From: Methanosarcinales archaeon
Lineage (GTDB): Archaea > Halobacteriota > Methanosarcinia > Methanosarcinales > Methanogasteraceae
Assembly (NCBI GenBank): GCA_003661105.1
Contig: QMVM01000149.1
Coordinates: forward strand, 1-5,427
DNA: 5,427 bases
Direction: 5' to 3'
The notes beneath the pieces are model-generated. The model was not told the DNA's origin. It ran no database searches and saw nothing but the letters and a program-made list of their open reading frames with translations. Below, piece after piece: positions 1-4,339 of the stretch. Within the stretch, counting starts at the first letter, position 1, and each line of letters begins with the position of its first letter. Both the position numbers and the translations under genes were made by a program.

Positions 1-288
1 ATTGATCAAAGGCGATATGTATACACAGGCAAACTTTTTGACGATGATGTTTCTGCTTACACGAGAGAATCAGACTACCCAACAGCGACCTGCATACCGA
101 TAGAGTACCAGGAGGTGGTAGAGGGACTCGACCCACTGAAGCGTGTTGGGTATCACGTCCGCGTACCAAAGTGGATTTATGATGAAAATAGAGACGCGGA
201 CAATGGAGAGATTAGATATCTATATCTTCATTATGACGAGTTGGTCGGAGTTACTGATAATCCGCCACTGTTAGGATTGTTTATTTAA
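1..288 (+). CDS. cas3: Probable Cas3 helicase-nuclease, C-terminal end only
   Basis: This is an open frame entering from the left edge (frame 1) and ending at TAA 286-288, giving 95 codons of the C-terminus. It reads through VSAYTRESDYPTATCIPIEY, then GYHVRVPKWIYD, then YLYLHYDELVGV and ends LLGLFI. An alternation of VxVPxW and a late YD-x-x-x-G block near the stop is typical of the C-terminal accessory domain of type I Cas3 proteins, as I remember the family. No helicase or HD motif lies inside the window, so the call rests on this tail and on the context: a cas6-cas4-cas1-cas2-array locus follows on the same strand. In the family, Cas3 is recruited by Cascade and unwinds and degrades target DNA. 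It could instead be another cas protein or an unrelated neighbour. Confidence 0.58.
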   Translation: MDQRRYVYTGKLFDDDVSAYTRESDYPTATCIPIEYQEVVEGLDPLKRVGYHVRVPKWIYDENRDADNGEIRYLYLHYDELVGVTDNPPLLGLFI

Positions 289-289
289 G
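282..289 (+). promoter_or_regulatory. Candidate archaeal TATA box (TATTTAAG)
   Basis: TATTTAAG overlaps the stop codon of the upstream gene and is followed by an AT-rich stretch to about 310. A start site some 26 nt from the box centre would fall near 311, next to the TTG at 312. That would allow a leaderless TTG start for the next gene or an ~88-nt leader to ATG 399. The same octamer recurs at 1581-1588 in the gap after cas6. AT-rich octamers are common, so this is weak evidence. Confidence 0.25.
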
Positions 290-398
290 AAATATAATAA
301 TAATTAAGATATTGTCAGATCATGAATATCAGATCATTGCCGCCCGGATCGTCACGCACATCGACAACACCTTAACCCGCTACAGATACTGGCATACT

Positions 399-719
399 AT
401 GATGGACATACAAATACCCCCGATGATAGAAAAAAGGATTCATGCACTGATTGAGGCGAAATATTACCCCTCGATATCAGAGGCAATTAAAGATGCTTTC
501 AAAACACTATTCGCAACAAAACCCGCTCTTAAAATAATTTCAGCAATACATTTATACATAAATAATGAAGTTTCCATCTCAAAAGCAGCAGAGATTTCCG
601 GAGTCAGTATCGAAGAATTCAAGGAATTTTTGGCGAGTCGTGGTGTGAAACGGGAAATATATCCTGATGAAAGAATTGATGAGAACGTAAGAATGATTCT
701 AAAACACCCAACGAATTAG
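399..719 (+). CDS. Ribbon-helix-helix / UPF0175-type DNA-binding protein
   Basis: This is a small protein (106 aa from ATG 399; 105 aa from the adjacent ATG 402). The N-terminus, MDIQIPPMIEKRIHALIEA then YYPSISEAIKDAF, has the ribbon-helix-helix pattern: a short beta strand with IPP, a helix, a YxSxSEAI turn and a second helix. The second half, AIHLYINNEVSISKAAEISG then VSIEEFKEFLASRGV, matches the UPF0175 pattern (S-x-x-KAAE-x-[AS]G, eF-x-x-x-L-x-x-x-G). Such proteins are often antitoxins or autoregulators; no toxin partner is visible next to it. The frame extends upstream to a TTG at 312 (135 aa), but that start has no clear ribosome site and the added 29 residues precede the canonical start of the fold, so I prefer 399/402. 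It sits between probable cas3 and cas6 on the same strand, 49 nt before cas6, so it may regulate the cas genes; this is inference. Confidence 0.75.
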   Translation: MMDIQIPPMIEKRIHALIEAKYYPSISEAIKDAFKTLFATKPALKIISAIHLYINNEVSISKAAEISGVSIEEFKEFLASRGVKREIYPDERIDENVRMILKHPTN

Positions 720-768
720 ACCGCCTAAAGAACGCGTCCCACACGTCATAACCATCCAACCCCCGCTC

Positions 769-1512
769 ATGCGCTCAAAAATCACCCTCCGCAAAATCAC
801 CCCCGCCCCGATCCACTACGACTACCAGTACGGCATAGCAGCGATGCTCTACAAAAAGCTCGCGCACGCGAACATCCGGCTGGCAAACGAGATTCATTCA
901 CACACCGGATTCAAGTTCTACACCTTCTCAAACCTGATCTTCGATGACCGAATCCCCTCCCGCTACGGCCTCAATTTCGAGCAGGCGCACTTCTACCTCT
1001 CGTCCCCCGACCCCGAGTTCATCCGAAGTTTCACAGAAGGACTCCTTCAAGAGCCCGAATTTTACCTCCGGCGCACCGAAACCGGCAGAGAGCGTGCCAG
1101 CATCCTGATAGAGAGAATCGAGATCCTCCCAAAAGAGACGATCGGCGAGGTCTGTAAGTGGAAGGCAATCTCCCCGATTTACGTGAAGACGCAGCGGCTA
1201 CAGGACGGGCGCCTCCGCGATTTCGATCTCTATCCGAAGGATGGTAAATTCTATGAAAATCTGCATACAAACCTTGTTGCCAGATACAGGGAATATCACG
1301 GGCATGATGTCAGCCACGACCATTTCGAGGTCACTGACACCAAAAATGTGAAAGCAAAGCGGATAAAGATCGCAAATACATATCGCAGGTGTTCGCTCAT
1401 GGAGTTTGAGGTGCAGGGAAGTCCCAGGTTGCTTGAGTTTGCTTATGATGCGGGAATCGGTGAAAAGAACGCGATGGGGTTTGGATGTTTGCAGCGCACG
1501 GGGTCTGAATAA
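769..1512 (+). CDS. cas6: CRISPR repeat endoribonuclease Cas6
   Basis: This is a 247-aa protein of normal Cas6 length. The C-terminal glycine-rich loop GIGEKNAMGFGC (about residues 229-240) is the hallmark of Cas6 family RAMP proteins and contacts repeat RNA. An N-terminal block, NEIHSHTGFKFYTFSNL (residues 40-56), matches the usual LH-x-x-g-x-k-x-ftfS motif; H43 (or H45) is the likely catalytic histidine. Two ferredoxin-like folds are expected. Cas6 cuts the array transcript within each repeat, here expected between repeat bases 22 and 23, leaving the ATTGAAAC handle on each crRNA. ATG 769 starts the first beta strand (SKITLRKITP) with no clear Shine-Dalgarno. cas6 lies in the adaptation half of the locus, separated from cas4 by 425 nt. 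Confidence 0.94.
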   Translation: MRSKITLRKITPAPIHYDYQYGIAAMLYKKLAHANIRLANEIHSHTGFKFYTFSNLIFDDRIPSRYGLNFEQAHFYLSSPDPEFIRSFTEGLLQEPEFYLRRTETGRERASILIERIEILPKETIGEVCKWKAISPIYVKTQRLQDGRLRDFDLYPKDGKFYENLHTNLVARYREYHGHDVSHDHFEVTDTKNVKAKRIKIANTYRRCSLMEFEVQGSPRLLEFAYDAGIGEKNAMGFGCLQRTGSE

Positions 1513-1528
1513 CCCGAACTCGTGACTC

Positions 1529-1577
1529 GTGCACTATACTGCACAAAAACCCAAGAATCCGCGGCAGTATAATGCAC
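1529..1577. repeat. Inverted repeat, 14-nt arms, after cas6
   Basis: Left arm GTGCACTATACTGC (1529-1542) and right arm GCAGTATAATGCAC (1564-1577) pair at 13 of 14 positions around a 21-nt spacer. The one mismatch is C-A on the + strand transcript but a G-U wobble on the minus strand. It starts 16 nt after the cas6 stop, and its right arm ends 3 nt before the TATTTAAG box at 1581. It could be an operator, or a terminator-like hairpin for cas6, though no T-run follows. Confidence 0.6.
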
Positions 1578-1580
1578 ACC

Positions 1581-1588
1581 TATTTAAG
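1581..1588 (+). promoter_or_regulatory. Candidate TATA box after cas6 (TATTTAAG)
   Basis: This is the same octamer as at 282-289, placed 3 nt downstream of the right arm of the inverted repeat. Initiation would be expected near 1611, well before cas4, giving a leader of over 300 nt or a separate non-coding transcript. No strong BRE is visible. Confidence 0.22.
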
Positions 1589-1754
1589 CAAACACATCAG
1601 CAAAATTTGTATCAGTAATATTCGTGGTGGTGATTACACTTCACAGAAAGAGAGACTTCAGACAGGAGATCGAGGTTTTTCACTGGTGCACTGAAAGTAA
1701 CAGCTTGTTGATCCATTCCAGTTCTTCCCCCTGTCGATAGGTAGGAACAGAATC

Positions 1755-1762
1755 CTTATATT
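1755..1762 (+). promoter_or_regulatory. Candidate TATA box for cas4 or a small RNA (CTTATATT)
   Basis: CTTATATT is preceded by a purine-rich ACAGAATC that could serve as a BRE. Initiation about 26 nt from the box centre would fall near 1785, some 30 nt before the first degenerate repeat (1816) and about 150 nt before the cas4 ATG. It fits a promoter for either a repeat-derived RNA or the cas4-cas1 transcript. Confidence 0.33.
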
Positions 1763-1815
1763 CGTGTTCCCAAACTATGAACCTTCCAGGGTGCCTGCGA
1801 CATCCATGCTGCCCG

Positions 1816-1920
1816 ATTCGGAAACAGGCGCGATTCCAAAGGACTGCTGCGATGGAGCATATTCCGGTGGTGGGCATGTTGATGTACAGAGAAGAACAAA
1901 ACAGAAGGCAGGATTGATAG
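1816..1920 (+). ncRNA. Possible crRNA-like regulatory RNA with degenerate repeats (CreA/CreR-like)
   Basis: Positions 1894-1920 (GAACAAAACAGA then AGGCAGGATTGATAG) align with the array repeat at about 20 of 27 positions if three bases (CCG, repeat positions 13-15) are deleted; the conserved parts are CAAA, CAGA, GGC and GGATTGA. Positions 1816-1841 (ATTCGGAAACA then GGCGCGATTCCAAAG) align less well, about 18 matches with several gaps, keeping TTC, GGCG, GATT and AAA. The 52-nt interval between them would be a pseudo-spacer, longer than the 35-37 nt array spacers. Known CreA and CreR RNAs are crRNA-like, lie in cas intergenic regions and guide Cascade to partly matched promoters. Alternatively this is a decayed repeat remnant or chance similarity. 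Confidence 0.35.
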
Positions 1921-1937
1921 TTACGTGGTGACCGTGT

Positions 1938-2606
1938 ATGGCTGAAACAGAGACCCAACCGGATGAGACGAAAGTCAAACCGGAATCCGAATCCAAATTC
2001 GAATCCGAAACAGCACCTGCAACAGCACCTGCAACAGCACCTGAATCCGAACTCGAAACCGGGCCGGAGAACATATACGCGGGAATACAGTCCGGAGCCG
2101 TGCGCATAACTGGCGTTAAGATCGACTATTATCACATCTGCCACACCAAGCTCTGGCTCTTCTCGCACAACATCACGCTTGAGGTGGGGCATGAGAACGT
2201 AGAAATTGGCAAACAACTGCACAAGGATCGTTATAAGCGGGATGGCAAGGATGTCACTATCGATAACACGATAAGCATAGATTTTGTGCGGCGTGGCTCA
2301 AGCATCGAACTCCATGAGGTGAAGAAGACGAAGAAGATGGCGGATGCGGACCGGGCGCAGTTACTATTCTATATTTACTACTTGAAGCAGAGGGGCGTTT
2401 CTGCTGAAGGCGTGATCAACTATCCGTTGATCCGGGAGACTGTGCGGGTCACGCTGACACCGGACGACGAGGCGGTTCTGCAACACGACATCGAAGAGAT
2501 CGAGAGAATCGTGCAGGGGGATATGCCGCACCCGTTGCGGAAGCGGATCTGTGCGAAGTGCGCATACATCGAATTCTGCTTCTGCGACGAGGCGGTGGAC
2601 GAATGA
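1938..2606 (+). CDS. cas4: CRISPR-associated exonuclease Cas4
   Basis: This is a 222-aa RecB-like nuclease with an iron-sulfur cluster, which trims prespacers and helps choose PAM and orientation for Cas1-Cas2. The four expected cysteines are visible: C68 in YYHICHTKLWLF, and C205, C208 and C214 in RICAKCAYIEFC. Nuclease residues are H95 (GKQLH), D115 (SIDF), E127 and K129 (LHEVKK), and the Q141...Y145 motif (AQLLFYIYY). The core starts near residue 56. The first ~55 residues are an unusual acidic, low-complexity extension (ESESKFESE, then three TAPA-like units) beyond the usual length of about 165-200 aa. A stop in frame at 1929-1931 fixes ATG 1938 as the earliest start; a GTG codon at residue 55 could be a later one. 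It is 46 nt upstream of cas1 and probably co-transcribed with it. Confidence 0.95.
   Translation: MAETETQPDETKVKPESESKFESETAPATAPATAPESELETGPENIYAGIQSGAVRITGVKIDYYHICHTKLWLFSHNITLEVGHENVEIGKQLHKDRYKRDGKDVTIDNTISIDFVRRGSSIELHEVKKTKKMADADRAQLLFYIYYLKQRGVSAEGVINYPLIRETVRVTLTPDDEAVLQHDIEEIERIVQGDMPHPLRKRICAKCAYIEFCFCDEAVDE
1983..2043 (+). repeat. Short tandem repeats at the 5' end of cas4
   Basis: Two adjoining repeat tracts lie in the cas4 reading frame. From 1983 to about 2009 GAATCC-like hexamers encode ESESKFESE. From 2010 to 2043 the 12-mer ACAGCACCTGCA occurs almost three times, encoding the TAP/TAPA units. Both unit lengths are multiples of three, so gain or loss of units keeps the frame. 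They encode the non-conserved N-terminal extension. Confidence 0.85.
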
Positions 2607-2635
2607 AGTGTATACGAGTTGATATAATCGAGATA

Positions 2636-2644
2636 AGGAGGGGG
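2636..2644 (+). promoter_or_regulatory. Strong ribosome binding site for cas1
   Basis: AGGAGGGGG (with GGAGG at 2637-2641) lies about 8-11 nt before the TTG at 2653. This near-perfect Shine-Dalgarno supports TTG 2653 as the cas1 start although it is not ATG. Confidence 0.82.
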
Positions 2645-2652
2645 ACACCAGA

Positions 2653-3654
2653 TTGAGATCAGACTACTACATCCTGCAGGACGGGATTCTAAAACGGAAG
2701 GAGAACACCGTATATTTCCATAACAAGGAAGGAAAACGGGTTCTTCCGATCAACAAGATCTACTCGATATACGCTTACGGGAAATTATCCTTTTCGTCAG
2801 GTGTTGTCTCGTATCTTGCGAAGAACGGCATTCCTATTCACTTCTTCAACTACTACGGATTCTACGAGGGCAGCATGTACCCGAGAGAGACGCTAATAAG
2901 CGGAGACCTCGTGATACATCAGGCAGCCCACTACCTTGACAGCGAGAAGCGCGGATACCTTGCCGCGCAGTTTATCGAAGGCAGCTCTCGGAATATCCTC
3001 AAGAATCTTGGATACTACGCACGGAGCAAAGAGGACGTGCAAGATGCGATTGACCTGTACATCGAGAAGATTGAGCGCGAGATCGCACGTCTTCCGGACG
3101 CGAACACAATTCCTGAGATGATGAACGTCGAAGGGAGGATGCGCGACATCTATTACAGTGCGCTCGATGTGATATTCCCTGAAGAGTATAAGATCACGAA
3201 GCGCACCCGCCGCCCTCCGGAAAACCGGATGAATACGCTCATCAGTTTCGGAAACTCGCTCATGTACACAACAGTCCTCTCTGAGATCTACAACACGCAG
3301 TTGAACCCGACGATCTCGTACCTGCATGAGCCGTTTGAGCGGCGGTTCTCGCTCTCGCTTGATGTGAGCGAGATCTTTAAGCCGGTGATCGTGGACCGGA
3401 TCATCCTGAAACTCGTGAACAAAAATATGCTCGACGACGGGTGTTTCCGCGGCGAGATCGGGGATATGCTGCTCTCGGAGAAAGGGAAGAAGATCTTCCT
3501 TGCCGAGTACAATGCGAAGCTCGGGACCACGATCAAGCACAAGGGACTGAAGCGGAACGTGTCGTACAAGCGGCTCATCCGGCTTGAGCTGTACAAGCTT
3601 GCAAAGCATCTGCTTGGTGATGCGGAGTATAAGCCGCTTGTGATGTGGTGGTGA
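2653..3654 (+). CDS. cas1: CRISPR adaptation integrase Cas1
   Basis: This is a 333-aa protein of typical Cas1 length. The three metal-binding catalytic residues of the family are recognisable: E160 in MNVEGRMRDIYY, H225 in SYLHEPFERRFSLSLD and E240 in DVSEIFKPVIVDR. The N-terminal beta domain (residues 1-80) includes the usual AYGKLSFSSGVVSYLAKNGI and IPIHFFNYYG blocks; the C-terminal part is helical and ends YKPLVMWW, as in many archaeal type I Cas1 proteins. With Cas2 it forms the complex that inserts prespacers at the leader-repeat junction. The start is TTG, chosen because of the strong Shine-Dalgarno before it and because conserved sequence begins within a few residues. It follows cas4 by 46 nt but is separated from cas2 by 219 nt, which is unusual. 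Confidence 0.97.
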   Translation: MRSDYYILQDGILKRKENTVYFHNKEGKRVLPINKIYSIYAYGKLSFSSGVVSYLAKNGIPIHFFNYYGFYEGSMYPRETLISGDLVIHQAAHYLDSEKRGYLAAQFIEGSSRNILKNLGYYARSKEDVQDAIDLYIEKIEREIARLPDANTIPEMMNVEGRMRDIYYSALDVIFPEEYKITKRTRRPPENRMNTLISFGNSLMYTTVLSEIYNTQLNPTISYLHEPFERRFSLSLDVSEIFKPVIVDRIILKLVNKNMLDDGCFRGEIGDMLLSEKGKKIFLAEYNAKLGTTIKHKGLKRNVSYKRLIRLELYKLAKHLLGDAEYKPLVMWW

Positions 3655-3760
3655 GGGGGTTATGCCAGTGACAGAAGTGCTAAGATGTGTACAATCATCG
3701 TCCACAATGCGGGGGTTGGGTGCTTATGATTGCAGGGTTTTACATGACACCTACCTTTCA

Positions 3761-3810
3761 AATGATTACATCCCTAATGATTACAAAAATAATCATCTAC
3801 CCTCAATGAT
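3761..3810. repeat. Iteron-like AATGAT cluster
   Basis: AATGATTACA occurs at 3761-3770 and 3776-3785; AATCAT, the inverted form with ATGATT, is at 3791-3796, and AATGAT is at 3805-3810. The starts are 15, 15 and 14 bp apart. ATGATTA (3777-3783) and TAATCAT (3790-3796) also form a perfect 7-bp inverted repeat with a 6-nt loop. A protein-binding cluster or an RNA hairpin are both possible. Confidence 0.5.
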
Positions 3811-3860
3811 CGTTCTCGCGAGAATGTGCAAGGGTCGGCAAAACCGACTGAGAATTGAGG
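3801..3860 (+). promoter_or_regulatory. Potential three-way-junction RNA sequestering the cas2 Shine-Dalgarno
   Basis: CCTCAAT (3801-3807) is perfectly complementary to ATTGAGG (3854-3860), and this right arm contains the GAGG of the cas2 ribosome site. Inside the stem are a hairpin from the palindrome TTCTCGCGAGAA (3813-3824, extendable to 3811-3826) and a hairpin GTCGG-CAAAA-CCGAC (3834-3848). Together they form a compact closed junction of 60 nt ending 13 nt before the cas2 ATG. Regulation of cas2 translation is inference. Confidence 0.45.
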
Positions 3861-3862
3861 AG
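3857..3862 (+). promoter_or_regulatory. Ribosome binding site for cas2
   Basis: GAGGAG lies 11 nt before ATG 3874 and supports that start. Its first four bases are part of the right arm of the stem described at 3801-3860. Confidence 0.75.
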
Positions 3863-3873
3863 CAAGTAGCGCA

Positions 3874-4137
3874 ATGTATGTAGTAATCGTCTATGACATC
3901 GGAATCGAGCGCCTGAACAAGGTGCGGATATTCCTGAAGCAGTACCTCAACTGGGTGCAGAACAGCGTACTCGAAGGGGAACTCACGAAGGCAGAGTACA
4001 TGCTGGTGCTCTCCCGGCTTAAGGAGTTGATCGATCCGGATAAGGATTGTATCTTCTGCTACCATGTGCGCGACCAGAAGTTCCTGGGCTTTGATGAACT
4101 CGGGACACGGAAGGCGGAGATCGATACGATCATCTGA
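3874..4137 (+). CDS. cas2: CRISPR adaptation protein Cas2
   Basis: This is an 87-aa protein of usual Cas2 size. It opens MYVVIVYDIG with the conserved aspartate D8 after the first beta strand of the ferredoxin-like fold, followed by the arginine-containing helix (RLNKVRIFLKQYLNWVQNSV) and LEGELTKAE, typical of archaeal and type I Cas2. Cas2 dimers bridge two Cas1 dimers in the integration complex; the conserved aspartate is not needed for integration in the systems studied. The start ATG is preceded by GAGGAG. The stop TGA (4135-4137) is only 2 nt before an inverted repeat that brackets the leader promoter, so cas2 and the array leader are tightly joined. Confidence 0.97.
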   Translation: MYVVIVYDIGIERLNKVRIFLKQYLNWVQNSVLEGELTKAEYMLVLSRLKELIDPDKDCIFCYHVRDQKFLGFDELGTRKAEIDTII

Positions 4138-4139
4138 TC

Positions 4140-4184
4140 TTCGTGGATCTTTATATACCGGGCACACAATTGGCGATCCACGAA
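4140..4184. repeat. Perfect 10-bp inverted repeat bracketing the leader promoter
   Basis: TTCGTGGATC (4140-4149) and GATCCACGAA (4175-4184) are exact reverse complements with 25 nt between them. The left arm abuts the TATA box where TFB would contact the BRE, and the right arm covers the predicted start site near 4180. The arms are centred 35 bp apart. An operator is the natural reading; in a read-through cas2 transcript it could also form a hairpin, but no T-run follows. Confidence 0.7.
4150..4157 (+). promoter_or_regulatory. Array promoter TATA box (TTTATATA)
   Basis: TTTATATA is an exact match to the archaeal TATA consensus as I know it. Initiation about 26 nt from its centre predicts a start near 4180, so the pre-crRNA would carry roughly 160 nt of leader before the first repeat. 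Confidence 0.75.
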
Positions 4185-4301
4185 AACCATGGCGGCTCAC
4201 CAGGGGGATCGAAGGCTATTTGTATGATGGGCGAGTAATTCATCTTTGCAGGAAACCGGTAGCGGGCTTGCGGTTGCGCGATGATCTGGTGCGTGGTCTG
4301 T

Positions 4302-4331
4302 GCGGCAGACCTGCGACAGATATGGCGGCAG
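4302..4331 (+). repeat. Three phased GCGRCAG motifs near the leader end
   Basis: GCGGCAG (4302-4308), GCGACAG (4313-4319) and GCGGCAG (4325-4331) start 11 and 12 bp apart, about one helical turn each. The last ends 8 bp before the first repeat. This position is where leader sequences are recognised during spacer integration, so the motifs may be anchoring sites; that role is inference. Confidence 0.5.
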
Positions 4332-4339
4332 CGAGCTTG

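Larger units (their letters stand above)
1513..1937. other. cas6-cas4 intergenic region, 425 nt, no convincing gene
   Basis: I see no conserved protein-coding gene here. The region holds an imperfect inverted repeat (1529-1577), two weak TATA-like boxes (1581-1588 and 1755-1762), two sequences resembling degenerate CRISPR repeats (1816-1841 and 1894-1920), a 21-codon reading frame (1852-1917) and, on the minus strand, a protein-like stretch ending at 1680. Its length is unusual inside a cas operon, where genes are normally close or overlapping. In some haloarchaeal I-B loci the comparable gap encodes the CreT/CreA or CreR regulatory RNAs. Confidence 0.6.
3655..3873. other. cas1-cas2 intergenic region, 219 nt, repeat- and hairpin-rich
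   Basis: cas1 and cas2 usually abut or overlap, but here they are separated. The gap holds a cluster of AATGAT motifs (3761-3810), two small hairpins enclosed by a longer stem (3801-3860) and the cas2 Shine-Dalgarno. A 73-codon frame (3662-3883) spans it, overlapping the cas2 start, but it resembles no family I know. No convincing TATA box is seen. Confidence 0.6.
4138..4339 (+). promoter_or_regulatory. CRISPR leader
   Basis: This is a non-coding stretch of 202 nt between cas2 and the first repeat. It carries the presumed array promoter (TATA box 4150-4157) near its left end, bracketed by a 10-bp inverted repeat. Near its right end are three phased GCGRCAG motifs (4302-4331) and a small hairpin, GGTCTG-TGCGG-CAGACC (4295-4311). 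The octamer ATGGCGGC occurs at both 4189-4196 and 4322-4329. Orientation follows from cas2 lying upstream and from repeats ending in ATTGAAAC. Confidence 0.85.

Noticed and set aside
312..398. TTG 312 as the start of the RHH gene
   Set aside because: There is no clear ribosome site and the extra 29 residues precede the normal start of the RHH fold; a leaderless TTG start cannot be fully excluded.
1775..2222. Minus-strand frames opposite the cas4 5' end
   Set aside because: Their content (DSD, GAVAGAVAG, CCRCC runs) is the antisense of the cas4 tandem repeats.
2893..3705. 270-codon minus-strand frame opposite cas1
   Set aside because: It is a shadow of cas1, whose catalytic residues and full-length fold are clear; the antisense peptide is arginine-, valine- and leucine-rich with no motif.
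3839..3863. Repeat-like alignment in the cas1-cas2 gap
   Set aside because: About 15 of 23 matches with a 4-nt gap is at chance level for this amount of sequence, unlike the copy at 1894-1920.
3662..3883. 73-codon frame between cas1 and cas2, overlapping the cas2 start
   Set aside because: It resembles no family I know, its ribosome site is too close to the ATG, and much of it consists of the AATGAT repeats and hairpins. Translational coupling remains possible but unsupported.
4295..4311. Hairpin GGTCTG-TGCGG-CAGACC in the leader as a terminator
   Set aside because: It lies just before the first repeat with no T-run, and termination there would silence the array.
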